DNA of 13,649 nucleotides from Paenarthrobacter nitroguajacolicus JCM 14115 (GCA_001313365.1 BBFS01000121.1:1-13649), one strand, 5' to 3'; shown: positions 1 to 7,443, counted from the first letter of the stretch. Translations and numbers: made by a program. The notes: generated by a model not told the origin, from the letters alone.

Positions 1-35
1 CGACAAGTCAACGGCACCGCGAAGATTGAGCTGCT

Positions 36-96
36 GGCAGCGGCTGGAGTGGGTCGGTATCCGGGCGAACTCATACCGTCCACTCTAGCCGCTGCC
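36..96 (+). terminator. Very long hairpin, possible terminator of an upstream plus-strand gene
   Basis: The left arm (36-60) and right arm (73-96) form about 24 base pairs around a 12-nt loop, with one single-base bulge (T54) and two G.T pairs (46/86 and 53/79). In plus-strand RNA the G.U pairs are tolerated; in minus-strand RNA the same positions become C.A mismatches, so the helix suits a plus-strand transcript. One plus-strand frame stops at 27-29, six bases before the stem, which fits a gene ending outside the window. There is no U-tract, as is common in actinobacterial terminators. It could also help end the convergent minus-strand gene that stops at 113. The structure is seen directly; the role is inferred. 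Confidence 0.5.
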
Positions 97-112
97 CTGC
101 CATGGGTACGCC

Positions 113-1953
113 TTACTTGAAGCTGGCTCCGACCAGCCCGCGGGTAGCCGCCACGAGCTTCATGGGGTCGGCAGAACCTGCCGGCGGAATGTATACGGCC
201 ACGGATTCGGCGAAGTTCAGAACCATGCCCGTGGTGGTTTCCTTACCACCGGCGAATACTGCGGAATCGTCTTCAAGCACCAGCTTGTCGCCTGCAGCCT
301 TGGGCGTGCCTTCGAAAGCGAAATCCAAACGCCCCACAACCACGGCGCCGCCGTCAGCTGTCTTCAGGACCACAGTCTGGTTGGTGACCGGCGTGTGCGT
401 GAACTTGAAGTTTGCGCTGGTTCCGTTCTTCACAGTGTCCGCCTGGTAGGCCAGTGCCCCTGCAATGTAAGGGGGGATGACTGCCCATCGGCCAACTTGC
501 TTCGGTTGGGCGACTCCGGATTCGTCAGCATTTCACTCAGGATTTCCAAGGCCTCATTACCGCTGTAGGCCAGGCCGGTGCTGTCGCTCGCCGGTACAGG
601 CTCAGTTCCGTTGCGCGGAATGGGGGGGAAGGACGGGAAGTTAGTGCCAGGCTGTAGCGGCGCACTGCCCCACAGCTTGTAGTTTTCACGAGGCGAAAGC
701 TGCACAAGGGTCAGGACCTGCGGCACCACGTTTCCTTCGCCCTGGGTGAGGGCGAAGACCGTTCGGGGGGGCCAGTCCCGCTTGGTGCTGATAACGCTGC
801 TCTGAAGCTTGGTGGCCCGCACCGGCATACGCGGCTCGTAGGCAGACACTGCGGACCGGATCTTGTAGTTCTGGGTCCGGATCTGGAGTTCCATCTTGTC
901 TACTCGCGGGGGGGCGAGTTTAGCCGCGTCCTTGGCTGCGTCCGCCGCATCCACAGTGCTCGCCACCTGCTCAAGGATCCGCTGCAGCTGGGATTCCAGC
1001 ATGACAGGCGTGGCGGCCTCAGCGTCGGCCGCAGGTGATGAGGTCGTGGTGGCCTCGGGGGTCGTGGTGGCTTGGGCGGCGACTGCCGTCCCTCCCACCA
1101 GGACGGCGGCCATCGTCGCGGCGAGAGCCGTGATGCGGAGGGTTGGACCTTCAGCGCCGGCACCCGGACGACGACCTTTGTTGCCAGCAGGCGGCTGAAC
1201 GGTGGGCGACTGAACAGTGGGCGGCTGAACAGTGGGCGACTGGGTAGTAGGCGCCTCAACGCCCGGCGACTTGGCAGTAGAGGACTGAACCGGGAGCGTG
1301 GTGGTCTCTCCGCCGTCGCGCGGCTCGTCGTCGTCGTGCTTGCGGCGGTTGCTGAGCGCTTTGGCGATGAACGGCAGCGCCGCTCCGATCAGGATGATGA
1401 TGATGCCCAAGACAATCAGCGGCACTGCCCAGGGGGGGTGGTGGCGTTGTTCGGGAACGTCATGGAAATCGACGACGGTGCAGGCTGGGTACCGTCGCCG
1501 GCAACCAACAGGGACCACTCACCATCGGCGGGAGGGTTCCAGGTGTAGTCCAAATCGCCGCTGGCATCCTCGGTGCTGACCCACAAATCGGATCCAGCCG
1601 GGGGGGAAGGCGCCGTGGCCTCGCCGTCAGCAGAGGACACCTCCAGCGATTTCTGGTCCGCAGAGACACCGGTCAACGTGTTGTGGGCAGTCTCGCCGAC
1701 CCAGGCTTCGACGTCGTCCGGGCGTCCCGTAGCGACGATGAAGTTGCCTTCACCCTGGATCTTGATCTTCACCGGCCCGTCATGGAGGGCGATCAACTTT
1801 TGGTCGATCACGGTCAGCGGGGGCAGCTTTGGTATCGCTGGGAACCGAAGCCGTCACGGTCTCGGAGGGGGGCCCAAAAGTCAGCTGGCCAATACCGGCC
1901 AGCATCGTCAGCAGGCCCAGCAGCACCAGCAAGGCTGCAGTCTTCAAACGCAC
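113..1953 (-). CDS. Multi-pass membrane/secreted protein of unknown function (frame-broken)
   Basis: I do not recognise a function; from memory it resembles actinobacterial proteins annotated DUF8094, and that name is unverified. Read from 1953, an N-terminal hydrophobic segment (TAALLVLLGLLTMLAGIG) is followed by a roughly 110-residue beta-rich stretch, a second helix (PLIVLGIIIILIGAALPFI), an Arg/Lys/Asp-rich linker, pentapeptide PTVQ(P/S) repeats, a third helix (ALAATMAAVLVGGTAVA) and a long C-terminal domain ending GLVGASFK. GTG at 1953 is preferred because AGGTGA lies about five bases before it; ATG at 1968 is the alternative. The frame breaks near 1819-1827, at the G7 run 1432-1438 and at the G6 run 471-476, and reads sensibly after one- or two-base corrections. 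In-frame G7 runs at 622, 765, 908 and 1600 probably add false Pro residues. The gene is divergent from the next one. Confidence 0.75.
1191..1280 (-). repeat. 15-bp tandem repeat, six degenerate units, coding for PTVQ(P/S)
   Basis: Six consecutive 15-base units begin at 1191, 1206, 1221, 1236, 1251 and 1266. Units 1-3 differ at only a few positions (gcggctgaacggtgg, gcgactgaacagtgg, gcggctgaacagtgg) and units 4-6 are more diverged. Because 15 is a multiple of three, copy changes keep the frame. On the minus strand they encode a Pro/Thr/Val/Gln linker between a membrane helix and the next hydrophobic segment of the host protein. Confidence 0.85.
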
Positions 1954-1968
1954 AGGATCACCTATCAT

Positions 1969-2171
1969 CAGCGGTCGTTGAACTTCAAGGGTAACCGTTT
2001 TGTTATCAGAGAGTCAGATCGAGGTGATCTCCCCCGACATCCCGAAAAGCCCGCCACCGCGCCGCTGCAGCGCCAATCCGCGCTCCTGATAGTGTGGCGA
2101 TGATCATGATATACGGGCCTTCCAGCGCCTAAGTCCACCCTGTACCACCACTGAAAAGGCAGCCAAACCGC
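1969..2171. promoter_or_regulatory. Divergent intergenic region between the 113-1953 gene and the AI-2E gene
   Basis: About 200 bases with no credible gene, holding the starts of two divergent genes, so promoters for both should lie here. An inverted repeat AGATC-gaggt-GATCT is at 2016-2030, and an A/T-rich patch with the palindrome ATGATCAT lies around 2100-2107. Neither strand shows a convincing -35/-10 pair, so I do not call individual promoters. Confidence 0.4.
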
Positions 2172-3485
2172 GTGAAAGACCACATGGAGCCCCGTCCCGT
2201 CGATGAGCCCGGGTCAAGTGCGGTGGATGCCCCCCCTCCGAGGCACTGCCGCGACGGTTCCGGCTGCGACGGTTCCAGTCCGCACCGGACGCCTGGCTGC
2301 AATCAGCCGCAGGCTGAGGCAACCCATCCCCGGCGCCCGGAACCGCGTACGTTTCGAGATGCCCCCGGAAGCTGAATCGGATGAAGGCCGCGAAGGCTTC
2401 CGCCCCGAGGACGACCACGGCTTCGGAGCCCCTGGCCCGCGGATGTCATCCCAGCACCCTGTATATGTCGGATTCATGGGTACCGCAGGTGTCGGCATTG
2501 CCTTGGCCGTGTTCTACATCGCCAGCAACACCACCCAGCTCATCTTGTGGATCGTGGCGGCACTCTTCATCGCCCTCGGACTTGACCCCCCCGTGGTCCG
2601 CTGGCTGGAAGGCCGCAAAGTGCCCCGGCCCGCCGGCATCCTCATATCCGTCTCAGCCCTTGTGCTCGCGGTGGCCGGATTCTTCGCAACGCTGATTCCC
2701 ACCATCGTCGAACAGGTATCGGAAATCGTCCGCCAAGCCCCGGACTGGATCCGCAGCTTCCTGGACTCGGACTTCTTCCGCAACGCAGACAGCCAATTTG
2801 GCGTACGTGACCGCATCACCACCGAACTGGACAAGTTCGTCAAGGATCCCGAAGCGATGGGCGGAATCTTCGGCGGTGTGGTCGGTTTCGGGTCCACGGT
2901 TGCCAACGGCCTGTTCGGTTCCCTGATCGTACTGGTCCTCAGCCTCTACTTCCTGGCAGCCCTGCCATCCATGAAGAAGTGGGCCTATCGCCTCGCTCCC
3001 CGGTCCCGCCGTCCACGTGTTGAGGCGCTTTCCGAAGCGATTACCGACTCCGTGGGCAACTACGTCATAGGCCAGGTTTGCGTTGCCCTGCTGAACGCCA
3101 TTTTTGCCTTCATCCTGATGACCATCCTGGGCATCCCCTTCAGCGTCCTGCTTGCCTTCGTTGTTGCCCTGCTGGCGTTCATTCCCCCCCTGGTAGGCGG
3201 CATGATCGCCGCTGTCGTGGTCATCCTTGTAGCACTCACCGCCGGCTGGCAGACAGCCGTGATCTATGCGATCGCCTACTTCGCCTACTTGCAGTTCGAG
3301 GCGTACTTCATCTCACCGCGCATCATGCAGCGTGCAGTAGCTGTACCGGGGGCCGTGGCGGTGATCTCGGTGATTGCCGGCGGCAGCTGCTCGGCGTCCT
3401 TGGCGCACTGATCGCCATTCCGACGGCGGCAGCCATCATGCTGCTGATCAAGGAAGTATTCATCGTCCGCCAAGATCGGCACTGA
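2172..3485 (+). CDS. AI-2E family transporter / PerM-like membrane protein (frame-broken)
   Basis: This is a polytopic inner-membrane protein of the PF01594 (AI-2E/PerM) family; the substrate cannot be predicted, as family members include signal exporters and Na+/H+ antiporters. After a hydrophilic N-terminus come helices (FMGTAGVGIALAVFYIAS, ILWIVAALFIALGLD), an amphipathic soluble region (VEQVSEIVRQAPDWIRSFL), then paired C-terminal helices with family-typical FIP-LVGGMIAA and AYFAYLQFEAYFISPRIM. A missing C at about 3387 breaks the frame after VISVIAGGS; the other frame continues LLGVLGALIAIPTAAAIML to the stop at 3483-3485. The start is uncertain: GTG at 2172 (AAAAGG upstream) needs a frame change at the C7 run 2230-2236; ATG at 2359 would not. 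C7 runs at 2586 and 3184 likely add a false Pro each (LDPPVVRWL, FIPPLVGG). Confidence 0.88.
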
Positions 3486-3519
3486 GTACCCCGCCCTCCA
3501 CAGGTTCTTCATACAGATA

Positions 3520-3557
3520 ATGCCCCCTGAACACGATGTGTTCCTAGGGGGCATTTT
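3520..3557 (+). terminator. Intrinsic terminator after the AI-2E gene
   Basis: ATGCCCCCT-GAACAC pairs with GTGTTC-ctAGGGGGCAT across a 3-nt loop (gat), with a small bulge, followed directly by TTTT. It begins 35 bases after the stop codon at 3485. The A/T-rich flank on the other side is weak, so it mainly serves the plus strand, although the convergent hydrolase ends at 3626. Confidence 0.85.
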
Positions 3558-3591
3558 CTGCACACAGCTCAGCGGTTCGCGACCGGGCCAA

Positions 3592-3648
3592 GCACTCGCG
3601 ACCGTACTAGGCACTCGCAACCGTACTAGGCACTCGCGACCGGCCCCG
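3592..3648. repeat. 19-bp tandem repeat carrying the hydrolase stop codon
   Basis: Units start at 3592, 3611 and 3630. The first two (gcactcgcgaccgtactag, gcactcgcaaccgtactag) differ at one base; the third keeps its first 13 bases and then diverges. A related fragment (ttcgcgaccgggcca) precedes them. Each full unit contains cta, i.e. TAG on the minus strand. Since 19 is not a multiple of three, the two TAG codons (3607-3609 and 3626-3628) lie in different reading frames of the hydrolase gene. Confidence 0.85.
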
Positions 3649-4425
3649 CCCACTCGCGTGGCAGGCCGTCCGCTCCGGCACCCGCCGTAGTGACGTCGTC
3701 GACGATTTCATCCAAGACGCGGGCCGCATACTTCTCGCCCACCCAAAGGTGTTTTGCACCGTCGACGCCGACAAGCCGGGCCTGCGGCACCAGGCTGAAC
3801 CGCTGGGCTGCTTCGGCAGGCTGCAGGTAGTCGTCATGCTCCGGCACCAGGACCGTGAGCGGCTTGCCGGAGGCGGCCCACTCCTTGAGGTGCACATCAG
3901 TGGCGCGGTGCAAGGGTGGGGGGGACAGCAGCACTGCACCTTCGATTTCCGGGGCCACCGGCTCCACCGCCCCGTACATGAGGGCAAGCTCGGTACCGAA
4001 GGACCACCCGACGAGCCAGCGGTTCGGGAGCCCGCGTTCCACGGCGAAACGGACGGCAGCCTCAACGTCGTAGCGCTCCCCAATGCCCTCCTCGAACTGG
4101 CCATCGCTGGTGCCACGCGGTGATGCCGTGCCCCCCCGCGTGTTGAAGCGCAGGACTGCAACTCCCGCCAGCGCGGCAGCCGGTAGGAGGCCTTCCGGTA
4201 GACGTGGGAATCCATGAACCCGCCGTGCGTGGGCAGCGGGTGGAGGGTTATCAACGTCGCGGTGACCTCCCCTGATTCCGGCAACGCCAGTTCGCCCAGC
4301 AATACCTTGCCGTCCTCGGTGGTGAACTCCACATTCTCGCGGCGGGCGGGAAGGACCGTGGAGGCGCGGATCTCCGATGGCGCGTCCTGCGGGGTAAACA
4401 CGAACGAGGCGGGGTCGAAAGTCAT
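3626..4425 (-). CDS. Alpha/beta hydrolase (frame-broken once)
   Basis: A cytoplasmic serine hydrolase of the alpha/beta fold; the substrate is unknown. The start ATG at 4425 gives MTFDPASFVFTPQDAPSEIR. The oxyanion-strand region is TLITLHPLPTHGGFMDSHVY, the nucleophile elbow is LVGWSFGTELA (Ser in GWSFG), the acid lies in VLVPEHDDYL, and the His is in VDGAKHLWVG, so the triad is complete and in order. No signal peptide or membrane segment is seen. The frame breaks around 4171-4176: after YRKASYRLP one base (probably G) is missing before ALAGVAVLRFNTRG. In-frame C7 at 4131-4137 and G7 at 3918-3924 add probable extra residues (NTRGGTAS, LLSPPPLH). It starts 19 bases after the stop of the small CxxC protein, so the two are probably co-transcribed. 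The stop lies inside the 19-bp repeat. Confidence 0.85.
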
Positions 4426-4444
4426 GCAACCAAGCCTAAGGGAA

Positions 4445-4791
4445 TCAGCGGTAGCGGTACGTCCTGCCCGTCCAGCAGTTGGTGTGCCAGTGCCTGCGTT
4501 CGGCCAGCCCTGCGGCTTGTCCAAACAGGTGACTGTCGGACCACACCACCAGATGCGCGATGCCGGGGACGATGGCGGTGGAGCAACCAGGGCAGATGTA
4601 TTGCTTTTCCGCCTTCTTGGCCGTCATGGTCCGCACCATCCAGTCCCGTCCGGCGCACTTTCGCGCCGGGCAATGCCACCGCGCGCCCGCTCAAGGTCGA
4701 GCTCCGGCGTCGGTTCCGTCCATTTGCTGCCGCCGGCGCTGCCGGAGCGTGTGCTGGACGCGTTGCGACGAGGACGGTTGGAGCGGGGCAT
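4445..4791 (-). CDS. Small predicted metal-binding protein with CxxC and HxxC motifs (frame-broken once)
   Basis: A protein of about 115 residues found next to nucS. I do not know its function; relatives in Arthrobacter are, from memory, often labelled ATP/GTP-binding protein without an evident nucleotide motif. The start ATG at 4791 gives a basic, disordered N-terminus (MPRSNRPRRNASSTRSGSAG), then an acidic-basic segment (ELDLERARGGIARRESAPDG), then the folded part with YICPGCSTAIVPGIAHLVVW and RRHWHTNCW. The CxxC plus HxxC arrangement suggests one zinc site of HNH-like layout, though no nuclease activity is shown. The frame breaks at the three C bases 4645-4647; four would join APDGD to WMVRTMTAKKAEK. 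It is divergent from nucS across about 57 bases and is followed by the hydrolase. Confidence 0.75.
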
Positions 4792-4848
4792 GCTTCCATT
4801 CTGCCTCAGCCACCCTGTTGTAGATGGTGAGACGGTAATGTGGGGCGG

Positions 4849-5550
4849 GTGCGACTCGTCATAGCCCGTTGTTCTGTTGATTACGTTGGCCGCCTCAAGG
4901 CCCATCTTCCCCTCGCTACCCGGCTCCTGCTGGTCAAAGCGGATGGTTCGGTGTTGGTGCATTCCGACGGCGGTTCCTACAAGCCGCTGAACTGGATGAG
5001 CCCCCCCCTGCAACCCTTCGTGTGACCACGCCTGAGGAAACCGAAGTGGAAGAAGGGTGGTGGAACAGTGGACCGTCCAGTCCGCTAAGACGGATGACCG
5101 CCTCATCATCAACATCTACGAGCAATTGCATGACACCTCGCACGAGCTCGGCACTGATCCCGGCCTGATCAAGGACGGCGTCGAAGCAGACCTCCAAAGG
5201 CTGCTGGCCGAACAAATCGAGCTTCTGGGGTCCGGCTACTCCCTCATACGCCGCGAGTACTTCACCGCTATCGGTCCTGTGGACATCCTAGCCAGGGATG
5301 CTGACGGCGCCACCGTTGCCATTGAGCTGAAACGGCGCGGAGACATCGACGGCGTCGAACAGCTCACGCGGTATCTCGAACTGCTCAACCGCGACCCCCC
5401 CTGCTGGCTCCCGTGAGGGGGATTTTCGCCGCCCAACAAATCAAGCCCCCCCAAGCGAAGGTACTGGCCAACGACCGCGGAATCGATTGCGTCACGTTGG
5501 ATTATGACGCCATGCGCGGTGTGGATGACAGCGAGTCACGGCTCTTCTGA
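4849..5550 (+). CDS. nucS: Mismatch-specific endonuclease NucS/EndoMS (frame-broken)
   Basis: NucS cleaves both strands at mismatches such as G-T and replaces MutS/MutL repair in many Actinobacteria. GTG at 4849 starts [15 protein letters not shown], the family N-terminus; the GTG at 4840 would add three residues. The N-terminal DNA-binding domain contains KPLNWMSPP. The C-terminal PD-(D/E)xK nuclease shows [26 protein letters not shown] and RYLELLNRD, with the catalytic D, E-x-K and Q visible. The C-terminus DDSESRLF matches the tail used for beta-clamp contact in relatives. Frame breaks lie at C8 5001-5008, at GGG 5055-5057 (four expected, giving EEGVVEQWTV) and at C7 5395-5401 (five expected, giving [11 protein letters not shown]). 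C7 5446-5452 is in frame but inserts a Pro in the conserved IKPQAK. All functional residues are intact, so the gene is probably functional in the organism. Confidence 0.95.
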
Positions 5551-5584
5551 GTTTTCCCCTTCGGGAGACTGTGCCGCAGGCCAC

Positions 5585-5598
5585 TAGAATCAGAATTA
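5585..5598 (+). promoter_or_regulatory. -10-like element suggesting a leaderless nagA transcript
   Basis: TAGAAT at 5585-5590 ends seven bases before the ATG at 5598, which would place the transcription start at or beside the start codon. No Shine-Dalgarno sequence precedes the ATG (cactagaatcagaatt), which agrees with a leaderless mRNA, common in Actinobacteria. No good -35 is seen about 17 bases upstream, so this remains tentative. Confidence 0.35.
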
Positions 5599-6865
5599 TG
5601 ACTGTCGCATCCGGTTTTCCCTCTTCCTCCGCTCCGAGCCACCAGATCATCCGAGGAACGCTTGTCAGCGACGGGGAGGTAGTGGAAGACGGCCTGGTTG
5701 CCGTCGACGGGGGGGACAGAATTGCCTACGCGGGGGGGCCAGCCAAAGGCTTCGATCCCGAAGATTTTGAGGGTTTCCAGAGCGCAATCCGCTTGGGGAT
5801 TCCCAGCGGCAGCTACCTCTTCCCAGGACTCGTGGACGTTCACTGCCATGGTGGCAACGGCGGCGATTTCCCTGGCGGCGAAGAAGGCTCGGCGCGCAGG
5901 GCAGTGGAGTTCCTTCATCGCTCAGGCACCACCACTTTCCTGGCAAGCATGGTCACCGCTCCCCCCCGGGCAGATCTCCTTCGAGGCATCGAGCTTTACG
6001 TGAAGCTAGTGGATGAAGGCCTCGTGGCCGGCATTCACTTGGAAGGTCCCTTCCTGTCCCATGCCCGTTGCGGGGGGGCCCAGAATCCGGAATACCTGCT
6101 GGAGCCCGACCTGGAGCTCATGGACGAACTGGTGGGAGCCGCGGCCGGTAAGCTCGCCACCATGACTTACGCCCCGGAGCTTCCGGGGGGGCAGCTGCCT
6201 TGGTGGACTTGATGACTTCCCATGGAGTCACTCCCTCCTTGGGGCACACGGACTGCGACGACGCCACAGCCGCGGCGTCCCTGGCTGCGGCCCGCGAGGG
6301 ACTCGAGTCAGCAGGATTCGACGGCGTCAGCTCGCTTCCCACGGTCACGCACCTTTTCAACGGAATGCCTCCCCCCCTGCATCACCGCGCCCCTGGTCCC
6401 GTTGCGGCATGCCTGCGCATGGCCCAGGAAGGGAAGGCGGTTGTTGAACTCATTGCTGACGGAACGCATTTGGACCCCAGCACTGTGGCCACCGTCTTCC
6501 AGTTGGTGGGAGCGGGCAACATCGTGCTGGTAACGGATTCCATGGCGGCGGCAGGACTGTCCGATGGCAACTACATGCTTGGCCCGTCGCCGGTCACTGT
6601 CAGCGACGGCGTGGCCACGCTGGATGCCACCGGCTCCATCGCCGGAGGCACCTCCACGCTCCTGGAAGTCGTCAGCAAAACGGTGGCAGCCGGCGTCGCG
6701 CTTCCCGACGCCATTTGCTCGGCAACGGCGGTCCCGGCCGCTGTCCTGGGACTTTCCGACGAAATAGGCGGGCTCCGTCGGGGGGGACTGCGGGCTGATG
6801 TCGTTGTAACAAACGAGGATCTGGAACTGACAGGCGTAATGCGCAATGGCCAGTGGTTGTCTTAG
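5598..6865 (+). CDS. nagA: N-acetylglucosamine-6-phosphate deacetylase (frame-broken once)
   Basis: NagA removes acetate from GlcNAc-6-phosphate, feeding amino-sugar catabolism and cell-wall recycling in the cytoplasm. ATG 5598 (MTVASGF) is preferred; an in-frame start at 5571 would overlap the promoter-like element. Amidohydrolase motifs appear in order: LVDVHCHGGNGGDF (metal HxH), IHLEGPFLSHARCG (metal Glu), PSLGHTDCD, HLFNGMPP-LHHRAPG, and LVTDSMAAAGL with the catalytic Asp, then GSIAGGTSTLLE. The length of about 420 residues is slightly above the family's usual 380-400. The frame breaks at G7 6185-6191; five Gs would give PELPGAAALVDL. G/C 7-runs at 5709, 5732, 5961, 6072, 6371 and 6780 are in frame but each adds one Gly or Pro where relatives are expected to have one fewer. 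It lies 47 bases after nucS. No other nag genes are in the window. Confidence 0.95.
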
Positions 6866-7020
6866 TGAGCGACTGCCCTGGTTGCAGGAAAAGGACTTTG
6901 GTAATTGCAGAAGCCGACGTTACCTTCTTTTTACCGAAAATTTTCCTGAATTGCCCAAAACACCGTTGACCTCCGGCAGAGCTCATGAAAGTGTTGTAGC
7001 AGTCTTTGTGTAGGTGGTTT

Positions 7021-7050
7021 TCATGCTCGCAAGACCAGTTGCGAGCGTGA
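7021..7050 (+). ncRNA. Hairpin in the cspA leader
   Basis: GCTCGCAA (7025-7032) and TTGCGAGC (7039-7046) are perfect inverted repeats around a 6-nt loop. The stem extends outward to 12 pairs (TCAT with GTGA, one G.U). It covers the ATG at 7023-7025 of the candidate leader frame. A regulatory RNA element such as a cold-sensitive fold is the natural guess. It might instead terminate nagA transcription, although no U-tract follows. Confidence 0.55.
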
Positions 7051-7112
7051 AGCTCCTGCGAATCAACCAAGCCCCCCGGCTTGTGCGGTATTCAGGTCTT
7101 CTCGCGGAGTAA
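7023..7112 (+). CDS. Candidate 29-residue leader peptide upstream of cspA
   Basis: ATG at 7023 is preceded by AGGTGG (7012-7017) with a 5-base spacing, and the frame runs 29 codons to TAA at 7110-7112. The peptide begins [15 protein letters not shown], is basic, and has no recognised match. It lies wholly in the cspA leader and its start codon is inside the 7021-7050 hairpin. The C6 run at 7072-7077 is within the frame; given the errors in such runs elsewhere in the window, the second half of the reading frame is unsafe. It is a candidate only. Confidence 0.25.
   Translation: MLARPVASVKLLRINQAPRLVRYSGLLAE
7068..7083 (+). repeat. Small inverted repeat in the cspA leader
   Basis: CAAGCC (7068-7073) and GGCTTG (7078-7083) pair perfectly around a CCCC loop. 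The loop belongs to a C6 run whose true length is uncertain, so the loop may be shorter; the stem does not depend on it. Confidence 0.4.
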
Positions 7113-7164
7113 CAAACCCGGTACGAGGTGTATCGGACTGATGTTCCACAATGAGGAGAAATAC

Positions 7165-7371
7165 ATGGCACTGGGAACCGTCAAGTGGTTCAACGCTGAA
7201 AAGGGCTTCGGCTTCATCACCCCCCCGGATGACGCGGATGGGGACGTTTTCGTTCACTACTCCGAGATCCAGACCGGTGGCTTCAAGACCCTCGATGAGA
7301 ACCAGCGCGTTCAGTTCGAGATCGGTCAGGGAGCCAAGGGCCCCCAGGCAACCGGCGTTACGGTCGTCTAG
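7165..7371 (+). CDS. cspA: Cold shock protein CspA family
   Basis: A small OB-fold RNA/ssDNA-binding chaperone that melts mRNA structure. It starts with [18 protein letters not shown], carrying RNP1 (KGFGFI), followed by DVFVHYSEI (RNP2) and [17 protein letters not shown]. It is 68 residues as written; Arthrobacter CspA proteins are usually 67. The C7 run at 7220-7226 gives FITPPDD where the family has FITPDD, so the extra Pro is probably a false 3-base expansion of a C4 run. It is the only protein gene here with an unbroken frame. A strong AGGAG site (7154-7158) fixes the start. The long structured leader suggests post-transcriptional control. It is convergent with the aminoacyltransferase gene, with hairpins between them. 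Confidence 0.96.
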   Translation: MALGTVKWFNAEKGFGFITPPDDADGDVFVHYSEIQTGGFKTLDENQRVQFEIGQGAKGPQATGVTVV

Positions 7372-7388
7372 TCTTACCCGTTGATCTC

Positions 7389-7412
7389 TGCTTGTTGCAG
7401 ATACAACAAGCA
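7389..7412. terminator. Perfect 9-bp hairpin behind cspA
   Basis: TGCTTGTTG (7389-7397) and CAACAAGCA (7404-7412) pair perfectly around the loop cagata, 18 bases after the cspA stop. There is no U-tract. It may be a terminator or a 3' stabilising stem, and the perfect symmetry serves both strands. Confidence 0.5.
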
Positions 7413-7414
7413 CG

Positions 7415-7443
7415 TTGGCCCTGGCTTCCGAGCCGGGGGTCAA
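7415..7443. terminator. Second hairpin between cspA and the convergent gene
   Basis: TTGGCCCTGGCT (7415-7426) pairs with AGCC-GGGGG-TCAA (7431-7443) around the loop tccg. With four Gs in the 7435-7439 run the stem is a continuous 12 pairs with two G.U; with the five shown it has a bulge. That is one more hint that this run is one base too long. It is a likely shared terminator for the convergent transcripts. From 7444 to 7550 I see nothing else. Confidence 0.5.

Larger units (their letters stand above)
6866..7164 (+). promoter_or_regulatory. nagA-cspA intergenic region: structured cspA leader
   Basis: About 300 bases without an established gene. It holds a possible -35 TTGACC at 6966-6971 with only a poor -10 candidate (AAGTGT, 6989-6994), two hairpins (7021-7050 and 7068-7083), a candidate 29-codon leader reading frame (7023-7112) and the cspA ribosome site AGGAG at 7154-7158, six bases before the ATG. 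If the promoter is right, the 5' leader is about 165 nt, similar to the long leaders of cold-shock mRNAs in other bacteria. The part from 6866 to about 6960 shows nothing I can assign. Confidence 0.45.

Noticed and set aside
1..120. A coding end in the frame open from position 1 to the stop at 118-120
   Set aside because: It would read straight through the long hairpin and overlap the 3' end of the minus-strand gene, and the peptide matches no family I recognise.
896..1579. Several plus-strand open frames opposite the 113-1953 gene
   Set aside because: Compositionally biased shadows (Ala/Ser/Arg-rich) of the minus-strand gene, with no ribosome site or domain.
2249..2279. Short direct repeat (gcgacggttcc twice)
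   Set aside because: Only two copies, encoding Ala/Thr/Val/Pro in a variable N-terminal tail; too little to call a feature.
3592..3648. A CRISPR array
   Set aside because: The repeats are directly adjacent with no spacers, only two to three units are present, and no cas gene is seen.
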